Source: Saccharibacillus sp. O23
Lineage (GTDB): Bacteria > Bacillota > Bacilli > Paenibacillales > Paenibacillaceae
Direction of reading: 5' to 3'
Assembly (NCBI RefSeq): GCF_002205895.1
Contig: NZ_NJDE01000004.1
Location: 186,001-250,000, forward strand
DNA: 64,000 nucleotides
The position numbers and the translations under genes were made by a program. Numbering within the stretch: the stretch's first letter is position 1; every line of letters starts with the position of its first letter. Under the pieces are notes generated by a model. The model had not been told where the DNA came from. It searched no databases and worked only from the letters and a program-made list of their open reading frames with translations. Below, piece after piece: positions 9,398-16,783 of the stretch.

Positions 9398-10345
9398 TCA
9401 GTCGATCCACTCGCCGGCTCGAATGACCGGCTTGCCGTCGAAATACACGTCGGGTTCTTTTACCACGCAGTCGATATGCACGCCCGCGTCGACGGTTCCG
9501 CCGAACGTATGGTTGCTGCCGAACGCGATATGGATCGTGCCGTACACTTTCTCGTCTTCCAACACCACGCCGGTGATACGCGCTTTGTCGTTCGTACCGA
9601 TACCGAATTCCGCCAGCGTTCGGCCTTCCCCGCCGCCTAATATCTCCAGCAGCCGCGCGCCTTCGAGCCCTTCGGCCGCGACCAATCTTCCGTCTTCGAT
9701 CCGCAGCAGGACGGGCGCTTCCAGAGCTCCGATGCCCGCGATCGAACCGTCGACGAGAATCTCGCCGCCTCCCCTGCCTTCGACCGGCGCGATGTACGCT
9801 TCGCCCGAAGGCAGATTGCCCGACTCCCCGGGATTGAGATACAATCCCGTGCTCGGCACGCCGTCCCGGCCGGCGACCGAGAAGCTCAGGCTGCGCCCGT
9901 TTTTCTCGACGCGCACTTCCGAGACGTCCGACAGCCGCGCCGTCACGCGCTCGGTCAGTTCGCGTACCCGGCCGTAATCGGCCGTGATCGCGCCCTGCGA
10001 GAACATGTCTTCCGTGATTCCGGGCATGGTCGCCACTCGGGCGCCGGCCGCCGCGGCCCGCTTGCGGGCCTGCGTGTGCGTCAGCGAATGCCGGGTGACG
10101 CATACGACCGCCGCCGCCGCGGCCATCGCGTCGGCCACGGCCGCAGGCGGTTCTTCGCCCGACCGGGAACGCTCGCCCATCACGGCGAGCACCGTCTCCG
10201 CGCCCAGACGCCGGCCCGCTTCGTACAGGGAATCCGCCAGATCGCGCCGGCTGTCGTCGGCGACGACGACCAGCGATTCGCCGGCTTGGACGCCGAGGCA
10301 GTCGCGCAGCAGATTCCGGGCGGTTTCGATTCGAGTTTCGCTCAT
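9398..10345 (-). CDS. M29 / aminopeptidase T-like metal protein (COG2309 type)
   Basis: 315 residues, shorter than classical aminopeptidase S/T (about 410). The C-terminal half carries the family's metal-ligand pattern: GEAYIAP with Glu182, VLEDEKV with Glu265, GTIHIAFG with His272 and GVHIDC with His290 and Asp292. The same fold includes NicX-type 2,5-dihydroxypyridine dioxygenases, so either a peptidase or a ring-cleaving role is possible. A GAAGGAGG site stands 8 bases before ATG 10345; the frame continues upstream without good start signals. Second-to-last gene of the DUF1177 operon. Confidence 0.75.
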   Translation of the reverse strand: MSETRIETARNLLRDCLGVQAGESLVVVADDSRRDLADSLYEAGRRLGAETVLAVMGERSRSGEEPPAAVADAMAAAAAVVCVTRHSLTHTQARKRAAAAGARVATMPGITEDMFSQGAITADYGRVRELTERVTARLSDVSEVRVEKNGRSLSFSVAGRDGVPSTGLYLNPGESGNLPSGEAYIAPVEGRGGGEILVDGSIAGIGALEAPVLLRIEDGRLVAAEGLEGARLLEILGGGEGRTLAEFGIGTNDKARITGVVLEDEKVYGTIHIAFGSNHTFGGTVDAGVHIDCVVKEPDVYFDGKPVIRAGEWID

Positions 10346-10425
10346 CTTTTTTCCTCCTTCGATGCGGACGAAGACCGGGCCGGCAGGTGCCGCCGATCCG
10401 GTCTTGTTTGCCGCCGCTGCTACGA

Positions 10426-11154
10426 TTATACCGTTTCCGAGAGGACTTTGCCGATCATCGCGTTCGACAGCACGACCGGAACGTCCGATCCTTCCGCGAT
10501 CCAGCTCCGCATCTCGCGCGTATATCCCATGCAATCGAGCACGATCAGGTCGACTTCGCCGCGAAGCTCGGCGGCCGCGCGCCGGAAAGCTTCGCGGTCC
10601 GGTTCGTACGGCGAAGCCGCCGCGTACTTCGGGTCCAATCCGTAAGGTCCGTACTTCGAGCGCAGGCTGTCCGCCTGCTCCGCGAGCGGTCCGACGACGC
10701 CGAAGCGCCGTTCGCCGGCCAGCGCTTTAAGCAGAGGCGGCAGCAGCCGGTCCGGCTCGTACAGCAGAGCGCTTCGGGTCGTCAAACCGGGAAACGCGCC
10801 GGTGCAGAGCAGCAGAATCTGCTTGATTCCGGCATCTTCGAGCTCGTCGATCTTCCGCTGGACCAGCGGACGAATCTTGTTCCGGGAGAAGACCGCGGAG
10901 CGGCCGTTCGCCAGACGCGACGTCAGCAGATGGTCGTCTTCGCCGTCTTCCGGTTGAAGCCGCTTCCGAATATCCGTTTCTTCGACGCCGTCCAGCGCGC
11001 CGACCTGCACCAGACGGATGCCGGCGCCGAGCGCTTCTTCCAAGATCGGCGCCACGTCCGCGCGCGGCGCCTGTCCGATCGTGATCATCCCGAGGCGCCG
11101 TGCCCGATCCGGGAAGCCCGTTTCGAATAAGCCTTCGTTCGCGATCTGGATCAT
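10426..11154 (-). CDS. AroM-family protein
   Basis: 242 residues. The AroM pattern GMITIGQAPRADVAPILEE is near the N-terminus (residues 22-40). Two cysteines lie in LLLCTGAFPGL (Cys117) and VLDCMGYTREMR (Cys208), positions that resemble the paired cysteines of the racemase superfamily. AroM was named from the E. coli aroL operon, but its biochemical role is unknown. The start ATG at 11152-11154 overlaps the TGA of the DUF1177 gene, so translation is coupled. No shikimate genes are nearby, so a role in that pathway is unlikely here. Confidence 0.8.
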   Translation of the reverse strand: MIQIANEGLFETGFPDRARRLGMITIGQAPRADVAPILEEALGAGIRLVQVGALDGVEETDIRKRLQPEDGEDDHLLTSRLANGRSAVFSRNKIRPLVQRKIDELEDAGIKQILLLCTGAFPGLTTRSALLYEPDRLLPPLLKALAGERRFGVVGPLAEQADSLRSKYGPYGLDPKYAAASPYEPDREAFRRAAAELRGEVDLIVLDCMGYTREMRSWIAEGSDVPVVLSNAMIGKVLSETV

Positions 11155-12119
11155 AATCCCGACGGCTCCATCGCCGCTTCGGTCTTCTCCTCGCCGAGCG
11201 TCTGCAGCCGCTCCATCGAACCGTACAGCCGGTTCAGCGCCGCGAATTCGCTTGTATCGTAGAAACGGCAAGTGCCCGCGGTCACTTCTTTGGCCGTTTC
11301 GACCGCGAAGCGTACCGCCGAGGCGATATCCACTTCGTGACTCGCGCCCGTTCCGCAGCCCGGCACGGCCGACTTGGCCGTGATCGCCAGCCCGACCACC
11401 GGAGCGTCCGTCGCCACGGCCGGTTGGAGAATCGAGTTGATATGGTACAAGCCGTTGCCGTAAGGCGTGATGTCCTGCGTCGTGATCGGGAACGTGACCG
11501 GCAGCTCGCCGGTCGTCATCTCCATGATGCGCAGCAGGTCTTCGCTGACGCGGAGGATATAGCCCTGCTTGACCGTCGGCGACAGCGCGATGCCTTTATG
11601 GTTGATCACGCGATTGCCTTTGGTCGTATCGATCGAGACGATGGCGTCCATCGCCGGATCGATCTCGTAACGGTTCATCACGTCGATCTCTACCGGCGAG
11701 CCCATAAAATCTACCGGCTCGTGCGGCTGCGTCGGGGCATCGGGGCAAATATGCGTCGTCACGATGACGTCGCCGGCCAACCGGTCGCCTTTCGCCTGCA
11801 TGTCCGCCAGCTTGAGCGCCGCGGCGACCGCCGCCACCGCGCCGTCCGCGTCGGACACGAGCCCGATCCGCGAAGGCCGCGCGCCGATCCCGCCCAATCG
11901 GCCGACGATGCCCATCGTAGGCGCGGAGCCTCCGGCGAGCTTGCCGGACGTTCCCGGAACGACGATGCGCACGAAATCGGTCTTGCCTTTTTCCCCGCGT
12001 ACCTCGGTCGATTCGACCGTCACTTCCGGATAAGCGTCGAACAGCCGCGCGATCTCGCGCCCTCCGACATGCGCGCTGTCCATCGTTCTGTAGCTGATCA
12101 TCGTTTCATGAAGGGTCAT
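11151..12119 (-). CDS. DUF1177-family protein
   Basis: 322 residues with the conserved DUF1177 blocks: LGGIGARPSRIGLVSDADGA, the histidine-rich THICPDAPTQPHEPVDFMGS, SIDTTKGNRVINHKGIALSP and PGCGTGASHEVDIASAVRFA. The function of the family is not established. The conserved His, Asp and Glu residues and the DSAHVGG-type N-terminus recall zinc peptidases or amidohydrolases, which is my inference. First gene of the DUF1177-AroM-M29-racemase operon, with a promoter and palindrome just upstream and an AAGGAG site before the ATG. Confidence 0.85.
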   Translation of the reverse strand: MTLHETMISYRTMDSAHVGGREIARLFDAYPEVTVESTEVRGEKGKTDFVRIVVPGTSGKLAGGSAPTMGIVGRLGGIGARPSRIGLVSDADGAVAAVAAALKLADMQAKGDRLAGDVIVTTHICPDAPTQPHEPVDFMGSPVEIDVMNRYEIDPAMDAIVSIDTTKGNRVINHKGIALSPTVKQGYILRVSEDLLRIMEMTTGELPVTFPITTQDITPYGNGLYHINSILQPAVATDAPVVGLAITAKSAVPGCGTGASHEVDIASAVRFAVETAKEVTAGTCRFYDTSEFAALNRLYGSMERLQTLGEEKTEAAMEPSGL

Positions 12120-12136
12120 ATGCAGCTCTCCTTATC

Positions 12137-12181
12137 GGGAATTTATTCCCAATGGTAGCCTATTCGTTTCGCTTTCCACAA
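12137..12181 (-). promoter_or_regulatory. Promoter and 14-bp palindrome of the DUF1177 operon
   Basis: On the minus strand TTGTGG (12181-12176), an 18-base spacer and TACCAT (12157-12152) form a plausible sigma-A promoter. The perfect palindrome GGGAATTTATTCCC (12137-12150) begins directly after the -10, where a repressor would block transcription. The adjacent LysR gene and the PucR gene are candidate regulators. Confidence 0.45.
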
Positions 12182-12263
12182 TGTGCCGAGACGCTAAAAA
12201 GCGCGGCTCATTCTTGTCCGCGGCCGATAAAACTGACACGTCCCGAAGCCTTTTCGGCGCAGC

Positions 12264-12293
12264 AAAAAACGGCATTCCGCGTTCGGAAAGCCG
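12264..12293 (-). terminator. Rho-independent terminator downstream of the LysR gene
   Basis: Stem CGGC-A-TTCCG with CGGAA-A-GCCG, a four-base loop and six T on the minus strand, 80 bases after the LysR stop codon. Confidence 0.75.
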
Positions 12294-12372
12294 TCTGTTC
12301 GATCGTCAAGGATTCGCTGCAAAGCCGCGCGGTCGGCCGCTTCCGCAAGCACGCGCGGCGCGGCCGGCCGAT

Positions 12373-13320
12373 TTACCGCGCGGCCGCGCGCGCCATGTCC
12401 GGACCGCCGCGTTCCGGCAGCGGGGAAGCCGCCAGTTCGCCGTCCCGCACCACGTCGCCGAAGATCGACGCCAGTTGGCGGGTGATCGCCGAATCGTCCT
12501 GACGCAGCGCGACCAAGCTGGTCTGGAGCGCGAACTCCGACAGTTCCCGCACGCGGATCGGCGTTAATCGGCCGTCTTTGACTTCTTCGCGCGCGCACAC
12601 GGCCGGCAGGAACCCGATGCCCGCGCCGCGCAGGATCAGCTTTTTGGCCGTTTCCGAATTGTCGACGTGATAAGCGATGTCCGGCGGCGAATCCAGCGAT
12701 TCGAACGACCGGTGAATCCGCAGCCAATCCAGCGTTCCGCATTCGAAGAACACCAATTGGCGTTCCTGCAAATCGACGGCCGAGATCGACTCTTCGCGCG
12801 CGAACGGATGATCGGAACGAACGTACAGATGGATCGGATCTTCGTAAAAAGCGACGGTGCGCAATCCCGGATGCATGACTTTGCGGATAAAAGCCGTATC
12901 GATCTCGCCGGCAAGCAGACGTTTGACCAATTCGTCGGTGCCGCCGGTCGATAATTTGACGTGAATCCCCGGGCAGCGTTCGTGGAGGCGGGGCAGCAGC
13001 TCGGGAATCAGGTAATTCGATACGGAGATCGTGCTGCCGATCCGCAGTTCCTGCGGAAGCTTCTCCGAACGCCGGATATGCTGGCGTCCTTTTTGCAGCG
13101 TCTTCAGCATCTCCTGAGCATAAGGAAGAAACTTGCGTCCTTCCTCGGTCAGGACCACCTGCTTGCCGATCCGGTCGAACAGACGGCAGCCGAGTTCGCG
13201 CTCCAAAGTCTGGATTCTCGCCGTGACCGACGGCTGCGACAGAAACAGCGCTTCGGCCGTTTTGTTGAAACTTCCGTAATGGTTGATATAGACGAAAGAC
13301 TCGATATTTTCGATGTTCAC
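12373..13320 (-). CDS. LysR-family transcriptional regulator
   Basis: 315 residues. The N-terminal winged helix is typical: NIESFVYINHYGSFNKTAEA then LFLSQPSVTARIQTLERELG, followed by GCRLFDRIGKQVVLTEEGRK. The effector-binding domain covers about residues 90-300. It ends about 250 bases before the DUF1177 operon, on the same strand but with its own terminator. LysR genes are often next to their targets, so it may control that operon; it could equally act elsewhere. The ligand is unknown. Confidence 0.88.
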   Translation of the reverse strand: MNIENIESFVYINHYGSFNKTAEALFLSQPSVTARIQTLERELGCRLFDRIGKQVVLTEEGRKFLPYAQEMLKTLQKGRQHIRRSEKLPQELRIGSTISVSNYLIPELLPRLHERCPGIHVKLSTGGTDELVKRLLAGEIDTAFIRKVMHPGLRTVAFYEDPIHLYVRSDHPFAREESISAVDLQERQLVFFECGTLDWLRIHRSFESLDSPPDIAYHVDNSETAKKLILRGAGIGFLPAVCAREEVKDGRLTPIRVRELSEFALQTSLVALRQDDSAITRQLASIFGDVVRDGELAASPLPERGGPDMARAAAR

Positions 13321-13508
13321 TCGGCCGCCCCTCTTTCATCATGATTTATCCGATCTATTAACTCGGTTTAGTGTATCATAGTGTCCGAATAGCCTGCTGT
13401 CAATGGAGAAAAAGGCTTTTTCTTCGCTTTCGACAGGCCGATTTCGGCTTTTTCTTTATCGATTTTTTCTATAAGTCATCGGGACTTTGGGTTATCTCGG
13501 CACGCCGC

Positions 13509-13542
13509 AAAAACGCCGACCCTGATCTGATCAGGATCGGCG
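13509..13542 (-). terminator. Rho-independent terminator of the siderophore-uptake operon
   Basis: Nearly perfect hairpin (GCCGA, CCTGATC and their complements, one unpaired base on each side), with TTTTT on the minus strand, 41 bases after the last permease gene. Confidence 0.8.
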
Positions 13543-13583
13543 CGGCTCTCGGACTTATCGAAATCTTCGATCGTTCCGGCGCG

Positions 13584-14609
13584 TCAAACGCGCGACTTGA
13601 ACAGCAGATAGACAAAATAAGGCACGCCGATGATCGAGACGACGACGCCGACCGCAAGTTCGGCCGGCGCGAAGACGGTCCGGCCGATCAGATCGCCGGC
13701 CGCTACCGTCGCCGCGCCGATCAGACCCGAGATCGGCAGCATATGCCGATGACGAACGCCGACCAGCCTTCTGGCGATATGCGGAGCGATCAGGCCGACG
13801 AAGCCGATGCTGCCCGAGACGGATACGCAGGCCGCGACCAGACCTACGGCGGCCAACACGAGTCTGCGCCGTTCTCCGGTCAGCTCGACGCCCAGTCCTT
13901 GCGAACTCTCGTCCCGAAGCTGCATCACGTCCAGCATGCGCGACTTGTATACGATATAAGGCGTCAGCAGCACGAACCACGGCAGCATGGCCGCGATATA
14001 CCGCCAATTCGAACGATGAAGGCTGCCCGCCAACCAGACGGCGGCCGCTTCGAAATCGCTCGGGCTCATCTTGAGCGACAAATACAGCGTGACCGCTCCG
14101 AAGCCGGAACCGACGGCGATCCCTACCAAGATCAACTGCTGAGGATCCAGACGCCCGCGATTCTGGGCGAACAGGAAGATCAGCGCCGCGGCGGCCAGCC
14201 CGCCGAACAGACCGAACATCGGCATGGCCATGAACGACAGCCAGCCGTCCTTGAAATCGAGCTTGTCGCGGAGAATCAGCATGAACAGCACGATCGCCAT
14301 GCCCGCTCCCGCATTGATCCCCAGCATCCCGGGGTCGGCCAGTCCGTTCCGGGTGATCCCCTGAACGACCGAGCCTGCGATGCCCAGACCGAATCCCACG
14401 AGCAGCGCGATCACGATCCGCGGCAGGCGGAAATCGAACACGACGAGATCGTGTTCGGGAATCGGATCGATGCGGAGCAGCGTCCGCACCACATCGCCGA
14501 CCGATAGATCGAACATGCCGTTGGTCACGCTGATATACGCGATAACCAGAATCAAGACGAGCGCGATCGCCGCGACCGAGGCTGTGCGGCGCGGAGAATC
14601 AAAGCGCAT
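13584..14609 (-). CDS. Iron-siderophore ABC transporter permease, FecCD family (FeuC-like)
   Basis: 341 residues with about nine to ten membrane helices. FecCD hallmarks include FDFRLPRIVIALLVGFGLGI, GSVVQGITRNGLADPGMLGI and GSIGFVGLIAPHIARRLVG. It forms the membrane channel with the preceding permease and imports the iron-siderophore complex. The start overlaps the preceding gene's end by 11 bases. No ATPase gene accompanies the operon, as in B. subtilis feuABC, where a distant ATPase (YusV) is shared. Confidence 0.92.
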   Translation of the reverse strand: MRFDSPRRTASVAAIALVLILVIAYISVTNGMFDLSVGDVVRTLLRIDPIPEHDLVVFDFRLPRIVIALLVGFGLGIAGSVVQGITRNGLADPGMLGINAGAGMAIVLFMLILRDKLDFKDGWLSFMAMPMFGLFGGLAAAALIFLFAQNRGRLDPQQLILVGIAVGSGFGAVTLYLSLKMSPSDFEAAAVWLAGSLHRSNWRYIAAMLPWFVLLTPYIVYKSRMLDVMQLRDESSQGLGVELTGERRRLVLAAVGLVAACVSVSGSIGFVGLIAPHIARRLVGVRHRHMLPISGLIGAATVAAGDLIGRTVFAPAELAVGVVVSIIGVPYFVYLLFKSRV

Positions 14610-15612
14610 TGGCGCGTCCTCCTTTGCGTTTGATCAGGTACAAGAAGAACGGTACGCCGAGCAGCGAAGTGACGACGCCGATCGGCGTCTCGTACGGCGC
14701 GTTCACGAATCGGCTGAGGATATCGCAGAACACCAGAAACAATCCGCCGACCAGCGCGCTGAACGGGATGATGCTCCGATAATCCGTTCCGACGAAAAAG
14801 CGGACGATATGCGGAACCAACAAACCGACAAAAGCGATCTTGCCCGCCAGCGCGACGGAGATGCCGGTCAAGATCACGACGCAGAGCATGGACAGGCCTT
14901 TGACGAGCCCCGTTCGCTGGCCGAGTCCGGCCGCGATGTCGTCTCCCATCGACAAGACGGTCACCGAACGCGACAAACACAGGGCCAGCACGATGCCGAC
15001 CGCGGCAAACGGCAGCGCGAGCTTGATCATCGCCGGGTTCATCTGATCGAGGCGGGCGTTGTACCAGAAGCTGATCGATTGGGACACTTGAAAATACATG
15101 GCCGCCGCTTCGGCGACTCCGCCCAGAAAGGTTCCGATGATCGTGCCGAGAATCGCCATGCGGACCGGAGAAGTCCCGTTCGGCAGCAGCCAAGCCAATC
15201 CGAACACGATTCCCGCTCCGACGGCCGAACCGATCAACGAGAACGCGATCGTCCCCATATTCGAGGTCGCCGGCAGCAGGATCATGCTCAGCGTAACCGC
15301 CATGACCGAACCGTCCGATACGCCCATGATCGAAGGCGAAGCGAGATAATTGCGGGTCATTCCCTGCATGATCGCTCCGGACATCGCCAGAAAAGCGCCG
15401 ATCAGCAGCGCGCCGACCGCTCGGGTCATGCGCGACTGCACGATAATCTGATGGTCGATGTTATTCGGATCGAAACGAAAGATCGCCTCCAGGACGGCGG
15501 AGGCGTCGATCTGTTTGGCACCGTACAGAACCGAAACCGCCAGCGCGGCGACGATTGCGGGAAGCAGGATCGTCGTCAGCGCCAGCGGGCGGATTCTTCT
15601 TTTGCCGTTCAT
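14599..15612 (-). CDS. Iron-siderophore ABC transporter permease, FecCD family (FeuB-like)
   Basis: 337 residues, about nine to ten membrane helices. The segments GAFLAMSGAIMQGMTRNYLA, ASPSIMGVSDGSVMAVTLSM and KIAFVGLLVPHIVRFFVG are typical of FecCD permeases. Only two bases separate it from the binding-protein stop codon, so the three genes form one tight operon with the order feuA-feuB-feuC. Iron control comes from the Fur box upstream of the binding-protein gene. Confidence 0.92.
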   Translation of the reverse strand: MNGKRRIRPLALTTILLPAIVAALAVSVLYGAKQIDASAVLEAIFRFDPNNIDHQIIVQSRMTRAVGALLIGAFLAMSGAIMQGMTRNYLASPSIMGVSDGSVMAVTLSMILLPATSNMGTIAFSLIGSAVGAGIVFGLAWLLPNGTSPVRMAILGTIIGTFLGGVAEAAAMYFQVSQSISFWYNARLDQMNPAMIKLALPFAAVGIVLALCLSRSVTVLSMGDDIAAGLGQRTGLVKGLSMLCVVILTGISVALAGKIAFVGLLVPHIVRFFVGTDYRSIIPFSALVGGLFLVFCDILSRFVNAPYETPIGVVTSLLGVPFFLYLIKRKGGRANAL

Positions 15613-15614
15613 GA

Positions 15615-16652
15615 TTATCGAGCCAGTTTCTCGGCGGCGGCTTTCAAGAACTGGTCGCGGCTCCAGGCCGGTCCGCCTTCGGACAGCGGGTTCATCGCGT
15701 TCACGTACAGCGTGCCGTCCTTGTACGCTTTCAACTGCTGCACGATCGGATTGCTTTCCAGCTCGTCCAACGCTTTCGGCGCTTTGCCGTTTTCGTTTTC
15801 GGAGAACTGAACGAACAATTCGTCCGGATCGATCTCGGCCAACTGTTCGACGGAAATCTCCTGCTGGGCTTTGGCGGACGCGACGATCTCCGGCACGGCA
15901 ATCCCCAGATCGCCGTACAAGATGGCGTTGACGAACACGTCGGCCGGATAGACGTACAGCGAACCTTGACGCACGCGCACGGCCATGACCGTACGTCCTT
16001 CCGTCTTGCTTCCGATTTCGCTTTTGGCGTTCTCGACGTCCGCCGCGTATTGATCGATCGCCGCTTGAGCCTGCGTTTGCTTCCCGGTCAACTCGCCCAT
16101 CAGTTTCAAATTATCCTGCCAATCGGACGAAATGTGCGACACCAGAATAGTCGGCGCGATCTTCTCGAGCTGCGCGGCCGTCTCTTCCGGGAACTTGGTC
16201 GTGCCCAGAATGACGTCGGGTTTGAGCGACAGGATCGTCTCGAAGTTGGGCTCCGTTTTCTCACCGATCGACTGCGCGTTATCGGTAATGCTCGCGAACT
16301 GCTCCGGGAATTTCCCGGCGTATGTAATGGCGCCTATCGGATGCACGTCGAGCGTTACCGCGTCTTCCATCGCTTCCATCGCGCCCGTGATCACGATCCG
16401 CCGCGCTTCGGCAGGAACCGTATACGTTTTGCCGAGGTACTCGATCGTACGCTCGCCGGACGCGCTGTCCGAGGTTTGTCCGTTTGCCGCCGTTTCCGTC
16501 TTGTCCGCTGCCGCTGCCTGCGCGCTTGCATCCGCGCTTTTCGGCGTCTCCGCGGAAGTCCGATCTTGATTGCCGCTGCCGCAGGCGGCCAATAGGCCTA
16601 CGGTCAGGACCAGAATAAACACGGCGGATAACGATTTGAAACGTTGATGCAT
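15615..16652 (-). CDS. Iron-siderophore-binding lipoprotein (FeuA/FecB type)
   Basis: 345 residues. Signal peptide with lipobox LAAC (Cys24), a linker rich in Ala, Thr and Ser, then the periplasmic-binding-protein fold (RIVITGAMEAMEDAVTLDVH, FETILSLKPDVILGTTKFPE). It captures the ferric siderophore outside the membrane. GGGGAG is 8 bases before the ATG at 16650-16652; the upstream in-frame extension reads through the Fur box and promoter, so it is not coding. First gene of the uptake operon. Bacillibactin or a related catecholate is the likely ligand because of the neighbouring Btr-like activator and BesA-like esterase. Confidence 0.9.
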   Translation of the reverse strand: MHQRFKSLSAVFILVLTVGLLAACGSGNQDRTSAETPKSADASAQAAAADKTETAANGQTSDSASGERTIEYLGKTYTVPAEARRIVITGAMEAMEDAVTLDVHPIGAITYAGKFPEQFASITDNAQSIGEKTEPNFETILSLKPDVILGTTKFPEETAAQLEKIAPTILVSHISSDWQDNLKLMGELTGKQTQAQAAIDQYAADVENAKSEIGSKTEGRTVMAVRVRQGSLYVYPADVFVNAILYGDLGIAVPEIVASAKAQQEISVEQLAEIDPDELFVQFSENENGKAPKALDELESNPIVQQLKAYKDGTLYVNAMNPLSEGGPAWSRDQFLKAAAEKLAR

Positions 16653-16685
16653 GATGATTGCTCCCCTTTCGAACTCTCTATTTAT

Positions 16686-16704
16686 GATAATGATTCTCAT
16701 TACC
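16686..16704 (-). promoter_or_regulatory. Fur box of the siderophore-uptake operon
   Basis: The 19-mer GATAATGATTCTCATTACC matches the classical Fur consensus at 16 of 19 positions. It starts directly beyond the -10 box, so iron-loaded Fur would cover the transcription start. Confidence 0.9.
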
Positions 16705-16706
16705 AA

Positions 16707-16765
16707 ATCATAGAGACTGCTTGCCCCGAACGCCATGCACGATTTCCCCCGAAATCATGGACGAT
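16707..16765 (-). promoter_or_regulatory. Activator direct repeat and -10 box of the siderophore-uptake promoter
   Basis: On the minus strand: ATCGTCCAT (16765-16757), 13 bases, ATCGTGCAT (16743-16735), 22 bases, then -10 TATGAT (16712-16707). No good -35 is present, as expected for an activator-dependent promoter. The same architecture precedes the esterase gene at 18539-18597, so the Btr-like AraC protein is the likely binder. Confidence 0.75.
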
Positions 16766-16783
16766 TCTCCGATAGAACCAAAA

